Assembly (NCBI RefSeq): GCF_004006395.2
Contig: NZ_CP029758.2
Location: 2,914,001 to 2,978,000 of the forward strand
Length of the DNA stretch: 64,000 nucleotides
Source of the DNA: Clostridium sp. AWRP
GTDB taxonomy: Bacteria; Bacillota; Clostridia; Clostridiales; Clostridiaceae
Direction: 5' to 3'
This document shows positions 52,909 through 62,024 of the stretch, piece by piece. Under the pieces are notes generated by a model, which was given only the letters and a program-made list of their open reading frames with translations, was not told the origin of the DNA and searched no databases. Position 1 is the first letter of the stretch, and every line of letters starts with the position of its first letter. Made by a program: the position numbers and the translations under genes.

Positions 52909-53726
52909 TTTTTTACCTTCACAGACATTTTTGAGTAATATTTATTGGGGTTTTTAGTTATTATTTCATCTGACATATTTTCTATGTAAACACTTCCACA
53001 AATGTTAAGATGATTATTCTCTATAAACTCGTTTAATTTATCAAAATTTTTCATGTCTTCAGCTAAATAGCTATTATTATAAGTTATAACATAAAGTCCT
53101 GCTGGCTTTATGGTTTTTTCTACATTTACATTTTGAGAAACCTTATAAAAATATCTATAAGTTTTGATGCTATCCTCAATTGCCCCATCATAATCAAGAT
53201 AGACACCTAATGGATAACCATAAACTAATTTTTTACTTTTTGAATAATCTATAAAACTAATAAAATCTTCTTCAAAATTGTCAATGTGAAATTTCATTTC
53301 CGGTCCTAAAAACAACAATTCTTGCTTACAATTTTCCAAAAAAATCTTGTCACAACTAATATTAGATATAACAGGAATATTACTAGTTCGCCGTTCTATA
53401 ATATAATTCATTTGATTTAACCTATTGAGTTCCTCTAGTATTTTTTGCTTCTGGTCAGTAATTAAGTTAATAAGATTACGAGGAGATACATTTTCCATAT
53501 AGTTCTTTATTTTCTTTAATGGTATATCTAAATCTTTTAAAGCAAGGATAATGCTTACTTCATCTAATTGACTATAGGAATAATACCTATAGCCATTTTC
53601 CTTTACAAATATAGGTTTCAATATTCCTACATTATCATAATATATTAAATTTTTTCTGTTTATACCAGACAACTTAGAAAAAGCCCCTATAGTTAAATAT
53701 TTTTTTGAACTTATAAAATCATTCAT
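52878..53726 (-). CDS. MerR-family regulator with GyrI-like effector domain (BmrR-like)
   Basis: 282 residues. N-terminal MerR HTH (LTIGAFSKLSGINRKNLIYYDNVGILKP), linker helix (about 75-120) and a C-terminal effector-binding domain (about 125-275) of the GyrI/BmrR type that binds hydrophobic drugs. The natural end is probably near VKVKKQ; the last eight residues, GIQYGVWK, are read out of frame from the MBL remnant. Divergent from the ABC exporter genes and separated by a promoter with a 19-base spacer, the classic MerR target. Confidence 0.88.
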   Translation of the reverse strand: MNDFISSKKYLTIGAFSKLSGINRKNLIYYDNVGILKPIFVKENGYRYYSYSQLDEVSIILALKDLDIPLKKIKNYMENVSPRNLINLITDQKQKILEELNRLNQMNYIIERRTSNIPVISNISCDKIFLENCKQELLFLGPEMKFHIDNFEEDFISFIDYSKSKKLVYGYPLGVYLDYDGAIEDSIKTYRYFYKVSQNVNVEKTIKPAGLYVITYNNSYLAEDMKNFDKLNEFIENNHLNICGSVYIENMSDEIITKNPNKYYSKMSVKVKKQGIQYGVWK

Positions 53727-53800
53727 AACCTATACCTTTTATAATTATTATAATATCTAATAATAACTTTCTTTTTGAAGATATTCTATCTTGAAAAGTA

Positions 53801-53831
53801 TTGACTGTCAAGTTACTGTACAGTTTATAAT
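53801..53831 (+). promoter_or_regulatory. MerR-type promoter of the ABC exporter genes
   Basis: -35 TTGACT (53801-53806) and -10 TATAAT (53826-53831) are 19 bases apart, too long for unaided transcription. The spacer holds the perfect palindrome ACTGTACAGT (53815-53824). This is the standard layout of MerR/BmrR activated promoters, which the regulator untwists. Confidence 0.8.
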
Positions 53832-53871
53832 ATTGCTTATACATAAAAATTACATATGAAAGGATATTATC

Positions 53872-55602
53872 ATGCTAAAGCTATTTAAACACTTTAAAGT
53901 TAATAAAATACTTTTAGGCTCACTATTTGTAATAATTTTACTTAAAACTGTAGGTACCTTATATATCCCAACATTAACTGCAGATATAATAAATAACGGT
54001 GTAATAAAAGGTAACATACATTATGTATTAAGAACTGGCGGAATAATGATAGGAACTGCTGTATTTACAGGAATACTTGCCATAATTTCTACATATTTTT
54101 CTTCAAATTTATCATCAACACTTTCCAGAGATATTAGAAGCAAAATATTTTTTCACGCGCAAGAACTGTCAATAAATGATTTTAAACATTTTTCCACCTC
54201 ATCTTTAATTACAAGATGTACAAGTGATGTAAATCAGATTGAAAATACATTAACCATGTTTTTTGAAATGATTATTCCAGTTCCATTTATAACTCTGGTA
54301 GGAATGTTTTTAGCTTTTTCCAAAGATAAATATATGGCTCTTATAATCTCTATAGCAGGAACAATTTTTATAATATTTATTATGCTTATAAGTAAAAAAG
54401 TAATAAATTTATCGAATAAAATCCAAGTTGGGTTAGATAAAATAAATTCTAGAGTAAGGCAATATATTTCAGGAATACGAATTATACGTGCTTTTAACCG
54501 AGAAAAACATGAAAAAGAATTAATAGATGCTGCATTTACAAATTATGCAGATATTAATGTAAAACTTAATAAGACATTTGCTGTAGTTATGCCAACTATA
54601 ATGGCTATAATGAATGTTTGTGCTGTTGCTGTCTTATGGTTTGGAACAATAAGAATAAATAGAGGAACTATGCAGGTAGGAGACATTATGGCCGTTATTG
54701 AATATGCAATAATAATATTGGTCTATCTAGTAATGGCTGTTATTGTATTAATTAATATACCACGTGCTAGTACCTGTTCAATTCGTATATTGGAAGTATT
54801 ACAATACAAACCTGAAATAGTAGATGAAAAAATAACTGAGGCCATTTCAAATAATAGAAAGACCTTAGAATTTAGAAATGTCACATTTTCCTATAAAGAT
54901 GCCGAAAAACCTGTTTTAAAAAATGTTAGCTTTGTATGTGAAAGCGGTAAAACTACTGCAATCATAGGAGCCACTGGTTCAGGGAAAAGTACTATTGGAA
55001 AATTAATACCAAGATTACATGAAATACAAGGTGGTAAAATCTTAATTAATGGTGTCAATACAAAATATTTTTCTCAAAAAAATTTAAGAAATATGATAAG
55101 TTTTTCACCTCAAAAAGCATTCCTATTTAGTGGAACCATAGTTGACAATATACGGCACGGGAAAAAGGATGCAACTATAAATGAGATAAAAAGTGCTGCA
55201 AAAATGGCTCAGGCGGATAAATTTATTTCTGAGCTAAATCTAGGCTATGAATCCTTTGTATCACAAGGTGGCAATAATTTCTCAGGCGGGCAGAGGCAGA
55301 GATTATGCATAGCAAGGACCTTAATTAAGGACAGTGATATATACATTTTTGATGACAGTTTTTCTGCCCTGGATTATAAAACAGATGCAAAGTTAAGAGA
55401 AGCCATAAAACCTAGATTAAAAGATTCAATTGTCATAACCATTGCCCAAAGAATAAGCACAATTATGGATGCAGATCAAATTGTAGTCCTGGAAGAAGGA
55501 AAAATAGCCGGAATAGGTACCCACACAGAACTCCTTAAAAGTTGTCCCATATATTTAAAAATAGCTGAATCACAATTAAGTGAGGAGGAACTGATATGCT
55601 AA
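53872..55602 (+). CDS. Heterodimeric ABC exporter, subunit with degenerate ATPase site
   Basis: 576 residues: six-helix ABC exporter domain (1-310) and ATPase domain (335-576). Walker A GATGSGKST, signature FSGGQRQRL. After Walker B stands Asp, not Glu (IYIFDDSFSALD), and the H-loop has Gln (IAQRIST), so this chain cannot form a normal catalytic site alone. This is the pattern of BmrC/TM287-type partners. Coupled by a 7-base overlap to the second subunit gene. Likely drug efflux, induced through the MerR regulator. Confidence 0.92.
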   Translation: MLKLFKHFKVNKILLGSLFVIILLKTVGTLYIPTLTADIINNGVIKGNIHYVLRTGGIMIGTAVFTGILAIISTYFSSNLSSTLSRDIRSKIFFHAQELSINDFKHFSTSSLITRCTSDVNQIENTLTMFFEMIIPVPFITLVGMFLAFSKDKYMALIISIAGTIFIIFIMLISKKVINLSNKIQVGLDKINSRVRQYISGIRIIRAFNREKHEKELIDAAFTNYADINVKLNKTFAVVMPTIMAIMNVCAVAVLWFGTIRINRGTMQVGDIMAVIEYAIIILVYLVMAVIVLINIPRASTCSIRILEVLQYKPEIVDEKITEAISNNRKTLEFRNVTFSYKDAEKPVLKNVSFVCESGKTTAIIGATGSGKSTIGKLIPRLHEIQGGKILINGVNTKYFSQKNLRNMISFSPQKAFLFSGTIVDNIRHGKKDATINEIKSAAKMAQADKFISELNLGYESFVSQGGNNFSGGQRQRLCIARTLIKDSDIYIFDDSFSALDYKTDAKLREAIKPRLKDSIVITIAQRISTIMDADQIVVLEEGKIAGIGTHTELLKSCPIYLKIAESQLSEEELIC

Positions 55603-57431
55603 ATGAAGAAAATTCAACAGATGCAATTTCTTTTGATACTGAAATGTCCGTAGAGAAAGCTAAAGACACAAGAAAAACTGTTATAAGATTAATAAAATTA
55701 CTTCTAAATCAAAAGTGGAAAATAATTATTGTCATATTTTTTACTATCATAAGCTTAGCCTTTACAATGACTGCTCCATTAATTTTTAGCAAAGCTATCA
55801 ATACTATTTATGAAGGAATAAAGAATGTATCACATACTGGTCACTTCAATATAAATTTTAATATCATAAAAAGGCTTTCATTGATACTTCTTATTATATA
55901 TTTACTATCCTCATTGGCCAATTATATTGAGCAGAACATAATGGCTGCTGTATCTCAAACCTTGGTATTATCTATAAGGAAAAATATAAGTACAAAACTT
56001 TCAAAAGTTCCTTTAAAATATTATGATACACACAAAAAAGGGGAAATTCTAAGCAGAATATCAAATGACCTGGAAAAAGTATCTGAGACACTGCAGTCAG
56101 GTATGATGCAATTTATTACGGCAGTACTCACAATTATAGGAGCTGTATCCCTCATGCTCTCAATAAATTGGATACTAACTTTAATCGCCATTTTCACTAT
56201 TATCATGGGAGGTATCGCTACCTCTATAATTGGGAAAAAGAGCATAAATTATTTTTCAAACAGACAGGAATCCTTAGGTAAATTTAATGGACAAATAGAA
56301 GAATATTTTACCGGTCAGATGGTTGTAAAGACCTTTAATATGGAAGAAGAAATAATTAATCGCGTTGAAATAACTAATAATAAATTGTATTCTGATGAAA
56401 AAAGAGCACAATTTATTACCTATGCTATAGATCCTTTAATCCGTCTGATGAATCAAATAGGATATGTGCTAATAGCATCTCTTGGTGCTGTCTTTGTTAT
56501 TCAAGGCAGGCTTTCAATAGGACTAATACAAGCCTTCTTTCAATATGTAGATCAAGCATCAGAGCCGTTAACTGAAGCAGCTTATATTTTAAATTCAATG
56601 CAGGCAGCTATTGCCTCACTTGAGCGTGTATTTGAAATTTTAGATGAGGATGAGTCAGAAACAGACCCTATAAACTATAAAACAATACTAAATCCAAAGG
56701 GCAATGTAACCTTTGAAAATGTACAGTTTGGATATAGAGAAGATCTTATAATTAAAGGAATAAACCTAGAGGTAAAAGCAGGACAAAAAGTTGCTATAGT
56801 TGGACCAACAGGTGCAGGAAAAACTACTTTAATAAACCTGCTTATGAGATTTTATGAATTGAATGATGGGAAAATTAAAATTGACGGTATCGATATAACT
56901 GAACTTAAAAGAAGTGATTTGCGATCTTTATTTGGAATGGTCCTGCAGGATTCATGGCTATTTGATGGAAGTGTTAAAGATAATATTGCATACAGCAGAG
57001 AAAAAGCTGCAATTTCAGAAATCAAAGAAGCCGCAGAACTTGCCAGAGCTGATTATTTCATAAGAACACTTCCTCATGGCTATGATACAGTTTTAAATGA
57101 TGAAAACTCTTCAATATCACAAGGACAAAAGCAACTTTTATGTATTGCCCGTGCTATTTTAGCAAATCCATATATTTTAATACTTGATGAAGCAACTTCA
57201 AGTGTAGATACATGTACAGAATTAGAAATACAAAATGCCATGGATAATCTGATGAAAGGAAGAACAAGCTTTATAATAGCACACAGATTATCTACAATAA
57301 AAAATGCAGATAAGATACTGGTCATGGACAAAGGAAATATTGTTGAACAAGGAAACCACAGCGAATTATTAGCTAAAGGCGGTTTGTATAATGATATATA
57401 TAACAGCCAATTTATACACCAAAATAAGTGA
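55596..57431 (+). CDS. Heterodimeric ABC exporter, catalytically complete subunit
   Basis: 611 residues. A cytoplasmic N-terminal extension (1-35), six membrane helices, then the ATPase domain with Walker A GPTGAGKTT, Walker B plus Glu (ILILDEATSSVD) and H-loop IAHRLST. The signature is changed to ISQGQKQ in place of LSGGQ. Paired with subunit one, this gives one good and one degenerate nucleotide site, as in BmrCD/LmrCD multidrug exporters of the membrane. RBS GAGGAGG precedes ATG 55596. Confidence 0.92.
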   Translation: MLNEENSTDAISFDTEMSVEKAKDTRKTVIRLIKLLLNQKWKIIIVIFFTIISLAFTMTAPLIFSKAINTIYEGIKNVSHTGHFNINFNIIKRLSLILLIIYLLSSLANYIEQNIMAAVSQTLVLSIRKNISTKLSKVPLKYYDTHKKGEILSRISNDLEKVSETLQSGMMQFITAVLTIIGAVSLMLSINWILTLIAIFTIIMGGIATSIIGKKSINYFSNRQESLGKFNGQIEEYFTGQMVVKTFNMEEEIINRVEITNNKLYSDEKRAQFITYAIDPLIRLMNQIGYVLIASLGAVFVIQGRLSIGLIQAFFQYVDQASEPLTEAAYILNSMQAAIASLERVFEILDEDESETDPINYKTILNPKGNVTFENVQFGYREDLIIKGINLEVKAGQKVAIVGPTGAGKTTLINLLMRFYELNDGKIKIDGIDITELKRSDLRSLFGMVLQDSWLFDGSVKDNIAYSREKAAISEIKEAAELARADYFIRTLPHGYDTVLNDENSSISQGQKQLLCIARAILANPYILILDEATSSVDTCTELEIQNAMDNLMKGRTSFIIAHRLSTIKNADKILVMDKGNIVEQGNHSELLAKGGLYNDIYNSQFIHQNK

Positions 57432-57502
57432 AGCTATTGAGAGTAAGTTAAAAACTTACCTAAAATTCACAACAATAACATTGGCTTATGGTAAAGCTAG
57501 TC

Positions 57503-57537
57503 AAGCAGGATTGGCTATTTCCAAAACAATCCTGCTT
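57503..57537. terminator. Hairpin between converging exporter and DUF4003 genes
   Basis: AAGCAGGATTG/CAATCCTGCTT, 11-bp perfect stem (57503-57513 with 57527-57537), 13-base loop. Long T-runs are lacking on both sides. Confidence 0.6.
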
Positions 57538-57563
57538 AACAAAAAATCCCTGTTTGAATTTAT

Positions 57564-58565
57564 CTATGATGAACTCGATGAAGAAGCTGACGCAGCAGCA
57601 GCTGCTGCAGCACATCCTGCAATTGCTGCCTGTTCTTGAGCAATAATAATAGCATTAATACTATTTGCTAAAGCTACTTTAATTACTCCCTTTTTCATAC
57701 CATCTACATAGAAGTCACAAACTAAATTAGCTGAAAGAATTGTTTTAGTATATTTATCTAAACTCCATATGCCATATCCAGGCTTCTTATGAATAAAATC
57801 ACTGACTTCTTTTATTTCTCTAACTATTTGATCTTCATCATCTGCAATAAGAGTTAACACTCCTAGTGTTGCCAGGCCATTGTATCTAAGACTGCATTTT
57901 TCATTTTTAAGCTTATTATAAAGTCTATTTGCCTTCTTGCATTTTTCATAAACGGACTCTTCTCCAAGTGCCAAAATATGAGATAATGTCTGAAGATCAT
58001 TTCCCTTCCAAAATCCTCCCTTATTTAATTCTTTATAGCACTCTTCTACTTTTTCCATAGTTTGTCTTACATCCAAATCTGTAGCAGCAAGTACCGCTGC
58101 AAAAACATAATCATCAGTAGAAGTTAGCCAAAAATGATTTTCTTTCATATTTTTATAGAATTCTTTCATTCTCTGGATTTTAGAATTCCAATACTCTCTA
58201 GGAACATCTTCTGCAAAGGTATAAGTAGCCAGCGGCAGATATGTACTTTTTCTAAAACCTTCCTGTTTCATTTTTTCATGAATTTCAATCATTTTTTGAA
58301 AAAAGCCTTTATAATCCTCTTCAAAACATAAAAGAGTAGCTATAATTAATCCATTATTCCCTCTATAATCAGATGTCCATCCTGTTTCCTGCTTTATATA
58401 CTTTTTTATTTCTTCAATTTTATCTATATTTACCTTTTCACCTCTTGCTGCATGCATCATTGCACAAAAGTGTTTTAACAAGCTTGTATCCCATTTAAAA
58501 TTGCTTTTAAGTTCACTATAGTTTTCTACCATTAGTTCTACCTTTTCTTTCAATCTTATATCCAC
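57564..58565 (-). CDS. DUF4003 family protein
   Basis: 333 residues from GTG 58565, eight bases after GGAGGG. All-helical protein with repeats of the form ...YLPLATYTFAED, DDYVFAAVLAATD, LQTLSHILALGE and NGLATLGVLTLI, spaced by 45-55 residues; this agrees with DUF4003, a Firmicute family of unknown function. The end is low-complexity: an Ala run then Ser run (about 310-333). No membrane segment or catalytic motif. Confidence 0.82.
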   Translation of the reverse strand: MDIRLKEKVELMVENYSELKSNFKWDTSLLKHFCAMMHAARGEKVNIDKIEEIKKYIKQETGWTSDYRGNNGLIIATLLCFEEDYKGFFQKMIEIHEKMKQEGFRKSTYLPLATYTFAEDVPREYWNSKIQRMKEFYKNMKENHFWLTSTDDYVFAAVLAATDLDVRQTMEKVEECYKELNKGGFWKGNDLQTLSHILALGEESVYEKCKKANRLYNKLKNEKCSLRYNGLATLGVLTLIADDEDQIVREIKEVSDFIHKKPGYGIWSLDKYTKTILSANLVCDFYVDGMKKGVIKVALANSINAIIIAQEQAAIAGCAAAAAAASASSSSSS

Positions 58566-58658
58566 TATAATTCCCTCCCTATTTAACTTAATATCATTAT
58601 TACCTAAAATATTTATTTTGTATATACATATTAAAATAAAATATTCAAAAAATAATAA

Positions 58659-58678
58659 AGTAAATCTTAAGATTTACT
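58659..58678. promoter_or_regulatory. 20-bp perfect palindrome between DUF4003 and the small-protein genes
   Basis: AGTAAATCTTAAGATTTACT is fully self-complementary and lies in the divergent gap (58566-58773). It may be an operator or the core of a hairpin. No T-run follows. Confidence 0.5.
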
Positions 58679-58773
58679 AAATATATTAGAAAAGTAAACT
58701 CATACTATTTAAAACCAAGCATAAAAACTAGTTTTGAGGAAAACCTACATTGTATTAGAAAGGAGAGACATTT

Positions 58774-58911
58774 ATGCAAAACAAAATACGTAAGACTACT
58801 AATAATAAAAAAGAAGACAGTAGATTTAAAAAGAAAAATATAAACCATGACCCTCAGGATGAAAGTTCAAGAATAAAGTTTGGTTCTCCACCAGAAAAAC
58901 ATTTGGATTAA
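58774..58911 (+). CDS. Small basic protein, CPC_1213-like
   Basis: 45 residues from ATG 58774, after AAAGGAGAG. Highly charged: a Lys/Asn-rich first half, then INHDPQDESSRIKFGSPPEK. As I recall, this agrees with the small clostridial family named CPC_1213, function unknown. Too short for most ORF lists, but the RBS and codon use support it. Confidence 0.7.
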   Translation: MQNKIRKTTNNKKEDSRFKKKNINHDPQDESSRIKFGSPPEKHLD

Positions 58912-58973
58912 TTTTTGAAAATTAACATTCTATATATAAAGTTATTAATAAAACAAATTAGGAGGCTTAAGCG

Positions 58974-59132
58974 ATGAAATCACATCAAAATAAAGGTCAT
59001 CATGAAAAATCCATGGAAAAAGCTAAAGATTTACTTCATAAAGGTACAGGTATGGGAGAGATAAAAGAAGTTACAGGCCTCAATGAGCATGATGTAACTA
59101 AAGCTAGAATGAAAATGGAAGGCAAAATATAG
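58974..59132 (+). CDS. Small HTH protein 1
   Basis: 52 residues from ATG 58974, with AGGAGG upstream. After a His/Lys-rich start, KAKDLLHKGTGMGEIKEVTG, NEHDVTKARMKM forms a helix-turn-helix of the kind found in Hin-type resolvase or sigma region 4 pieces. It is paralogous to the next gene (KAREMLISGKTSKEIKDETG). Function unknown; DNA or nucleoid binding is a guess. Confidence 0.7.
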   Translation: MKSHQNKGHHEKSMEKAKDLLHKGTGMGEIKEVTGLNEHDVTKARMKMEGKI

Positions 59133-59147
59133 AAAGGAGTTCTATGC

Positions 59148-59294
59148 ATGAGTTATGATAGCTTAGATGAAAAAAAGAAAAAAGCTAGAGAAATGCTTAT
59201 TTCTGGTAAAACCAGTAAAGAAATCAAAGACGAAACTGGATTAAGACCTAAAGAAATAAGCAGAATACAACAGGAAATTACAAAGCATTTTTAA
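59148..59294 (+). CDS. Small HTH protein 2
   Basis: 48 residues from ATG 59148, AAAGGAG nine bases upstream; the ATG at 59144 stops after four codons. KAREMLISGKTSKEIKDETG and LRPKEISRIQQEI give the same HTH as small protein 1. The two genes are 15 bases apart and surely one transcript. Function unknown. Confidence 0.7.
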   Translation: MSYDSLDEKKKKAREMLISGKTSKEIKDETGLRPKEISRIQQEITKHF

Positions 59295-59304
59295 TATTTA
59301 AGGA

Positions 59305-59377
59305 GTCTGCTGCTAGTCATTAGTACGCCAGTCTCAATTCTTAATCAGATTTATTTAAAATGGCTATTGCAGCAGAC
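59305..59377. terminator. Long-range hairpin after the small-protein genes
   Basis: GTCTGCTGC (59305-59313) pairs with GCAGCAGAC (59369-59377), extended by an imperfect TAG.CATT pairing, around about 55 bases. Probably the end of the small-protein transcript; lacks a T-run. Confidence 0.45.
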
Positions 59378-59422
59378 CCTCTCATCACACAAAAACACTT
59401 TTTACAAATTAAGAGTGAGTTT

Positions 59423-60193
59423 TTAGTTTAAATTACAAATTATCAAATTTACACCACTTTTAATTATCTCTTCTTTCCACTTTTTATCTATATTATTATC
59501 TGTGACTATAACTGATAAACTTTTTAATGGTACTACCTGTGAAAGGGCTTTTACACCAAATTTAGAAGAATCAGAAACTACTATGGCTTCATCCACACAA
59601 TTTACTACCTTCTTTTTTACACTTACATCATTTAAATCATAATCACTAAGACCAATTTCATCATCAATTCCACCTGCTGAAAGTATTGCCTTGTCAAAAT
59701 GAAGATGCTCTAAAACAAGTTCAGTAAGAGGACCATTTAAACATTTTTCTTTTTTCCTAACTTCTCCACCTAAAATTATACATTTTGCATCTAATTGCTC
59801 AGTTGCAAACCCTGCCACGTAAAGGGAAGTAGTAAAAATAGTCAAATTTAGCTTGTCTCCTAAATTTTTTGCAACCTCTAGGGGAGTTGTACCTAAATCC
59901 ATAAAAATTATATCATTATCATTTATTAACTTAGCACATTCTATTCCAATTGCCTTTTTTTCTTCTTTATTTATTAATGCTCTCTCATTATATGAAGGTT
60001 CCCAGCTTAATTTTTTAGTTAAAATTGCACCACCATATACTTTCTTTAGACAACCTTGTTGTTCAAGATAATCTAAGTCTCTTCTTATAGTTTCATTTGA
60101 AACATTAAAAATTTCCATAAGTTCAGATGTTTTTATATTTTTTTGCTCTCTTATAAGCTTAAATATTTGTTCCTGTCGTTCTCCAGCAAGCAT
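59423..60193 (-). CDS. DeoR-family transcriptional regulator
   Basis: 256 residues. HTH_DeoR (ERQEQIFKLIREQKNIKTSE, then IFNVSNETIRRDLDYLEQQG, VYGGAI) and DeoRC sensor domain (FMDLGTTPLEVAKNL, LGGEVRKKEKCLNGP). ATG 60193 follows GGAGG. It is the last gene of the third ABC-importer operon, 18 bases after the ATPase gene, so it probably senses a phosphorylated product of the imported compound and controls the operon itself. Confidence 0.9.
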   Translation of the reverse strand: MLAGERQEQIFKLIREQKNIKTSELMEIFNVSNETIRRDLDYLEQQGCLKKVYGGAILTKKLSWEPSYNERALINKEEKKAIGIECAKLINDNDIIFMDLGTTPLEVAKNLGDKLNLTIFTTSLYVAGFATEQLDAKCIILGGEVRKKEKCLNGPLTELVLEHLHFDKAILSAGGIDDEIGLSDYDLNDVSVKKKVVNCVDEAIVVSDSSKFGVKALSQVVPLKSLSVIVTDNNIDKKWKEEIIKSGVNLIICNLN

Positions 60194-60211
60194 TTATTTT
60201 CCTCCAGATTT

Positions 60212-61210
60212 CTAACTTTTTATTTTTAAACATTTATCACTTGGAACATAGACATTTATTTTTTCACCTTCATAATAAACATTATCGCCTCTATTTAACG
60301 TATCAATTAGCAGCATCGTATCATTTACAATTACATTTAGTCTAACAATATTGCCTAAAAAATATACATTGCTAATAACTCCCCTGAAAGTGTTTTTACC
60401 AATTACCGTATCTTCTAAAATAATGCTAATATGTTCAGGTCGTATAAAAATATTACTACAATCCTCAGGTTGATTTAAAAATTTAGGTGTTAAAAGATTA
60501 TAAGTTCCAACAAAATTTGCAACAAATTTTGTCTCTGGATTTTTATAAATTTTTTCAGGGGTACCATACTGAACAATTTCTCCTTTATTCATAATAAATA
60601 TTCTATCTGAAATAGATAAAGCCTCTTCTTGATCATGTGTAACAAAAAGTGTTGTTATTTTAAATTTATTATGAATTTGTTTTATTAGCTTTCTCAAGGT
60701 AATTCGTATTTGAGCATCTAAAGCACTTAGTGGTTCATCAAGTAAAAGTACATCAGGGTTTACTACTAAAGCCCTTGCAAGTGCTACTCTTTGTTGTTGT
60801 CCTCCAGAAAGTTGGCCTGGATAATGATTTTCACGCCCATTGAGACCAACTAAATTTATAATTTCCTGAACTTTAATTTTTATTTCTTCTTGCGGTACTT
60901 TTTTTAATTTAAGTCCAAAAGCTATATTTTCTCTAGCAGTCATATTGGGAAATAAAGAATAACTTTGGAATACCATCCCCATATTTCTTTTATTAACTGG
61001 AATGTTTGCTAAATCATTATTATTTACAGAAATTTCTCCACTACTTGGATCTTCTAGTCCAGCTATTATTCTAAGCAAAGTACTCTTTCCACATCCGGAT
61101 GGTCCAAGTAATGATACAAATTCACCCTTTTTTATGCTAATATTTATATTAGCTAAAGCCTTTACTTTATTAAAATTCTTATTTAGCCCCTTTATTAAAA
61201 TATAGTCCAT
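60212..61210 (-). CDS. ABC importer ATP-binding protein (PotA/FbpC-like)
   Basis: 332 residues. Walker A GPSGCGKST, Q-loop VFQSYSLFPNMTA, signature LSGGQQQRVALARAL, Walker B LLLDEPLSALDAQIR, then a TOBE-like C-terminal part with IRPEHISI. The start codon shares a base with the stop of the permease gene (TAATG), so translation is coupled. It drives the third Pot/Fbp-type importer of this window. Confidence 0.9.
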   Translation of the reverse strand: MDYILIKGLNKNFNKVKALANINISIKKGEFVSLLGPSGCGKSTLLRIIAGLEDPSSGEISVNNNDLANIPVNKRNMGMVFQSYSLFPNMTARENIAFGLKLKKVPQEEIKIKVQEIINLVGLNGRENHYPGQLSGGQQQRVALARALVVNPDVLLLDEPLSALDAQIRITLRKLIKQIHNKFKITTLFVTHDQEEALSISDRIFIMNKGEIVQYGTPEKIYKNPETKFVANFVGTYNLLTPKFLNQPEDCSNIFIRPEHISIILEDTVIGKNTFRGVISNVYFLGNIVRLNVIVNDTMLLIDTLNRGDNVYYEGEKINVYVPSDKCLKIKS

Positions 61211-62007
61211 TATTCTTTAACCCTCCATTTTTTTCCTGGTGTTGTTAATACTGTTGTAATATATGAAATAACAAATATAACAATTGTATAAATTGTTACA
61301 ACTGCACTAGCTGCGTGACCATTTTGGCTTAAAATATTATAAAGATACATCTGAACAGTCTGGTATGAGCTGCCAACCAATAGGTTAACTAAGGCAAAGT
61401 CGCCAAATAATATTGCTACACATAAAAGTACTGCAGATATCAATCCTCTCATTATATTGGGCACTATAACCTTAATAAATGCTTGAAATTCAGTGCAGCC
61501 TAAAATCATTGCAGCTTCCTTAAGATTAGGTGCATTTATTCCCCTAAAACTATTTCTTATAGAGTGATACATAAATGGTAAACATATTATAAAATATGCT
61601 CCTAATAATATCCACATGGTTCCAGATATATTTATAGGGTCTTTAGAATAGATCTGTATAAGCCCTATAACAAGTACCACACCTGGCATAATAAAAGGAA
61701 GTAATGACAATACATCAAAAATCTTTTCCAACTTTTTGAAATGTAAACTAGCAAGGTATATACTTGGAACCATAATGATAATACTTATTAAACAAGTCAA
61801 AATGCTTATAACCGCACTTCTTAATAATGCTAATTTAAATTGAGAATTTCCTAATATCAAACTATAGTATTTAAAAGTATAGCTTGTAGGCAAAATAGTT
61901 GTATCCCAACTGCCTGCCACAGAAAACAGAATTATAGCGAGCATTGGTACAAATAAATATATAAATAATAGTACTAAAAAAATCTTTTTCCCTATACTCT
62001 TTTTCAT
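61210..62007 (-). CDS. ABC importer permease 2 of the third importer
   Basis: 265 residues with six membrane helices and EAA loop LKEAAMILGCTEFQAFIKVIVP (about 165-190). ATG 62007 after GGAGGAAA. It pairs with the 288-residue permease encoded 17 bases upstream. Confidence 0.88.
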   Translation of the reverse strand: MKKSIGKKIFLVLLFIYLFVPMLAIILFSVAGSWDTTILPTSYTFKYYSLILGNSQFKLALLRSAVISILTCLISIIIMVPSIYLASLHFKKLEKIFDVLSLLPFIMPGVVLVIGLIQIYSKDPINISGTMWILLGAYFIICLPFMYHSIRNSFRGINAPNLKEAAMILGCTEFQAFIKVIVPNIMRGLISAVLLCVAILFGDFALVNLLVGSSYQTVQMYLYNILSQNGHAASAVVTIYTIVIFVISYITTVLTTPGKKWRVKE

Positions 62008-62024
62008 TTCTTTTCCTCCAAAAT

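Noticed and set aside
57391..57639. 82-residue plus-strand frame overlapping the exporter end and DUF4003 tail
   Set aside because: It is the antisense of the Ala/Ser repeat and the end of the exporter gene in another frame.
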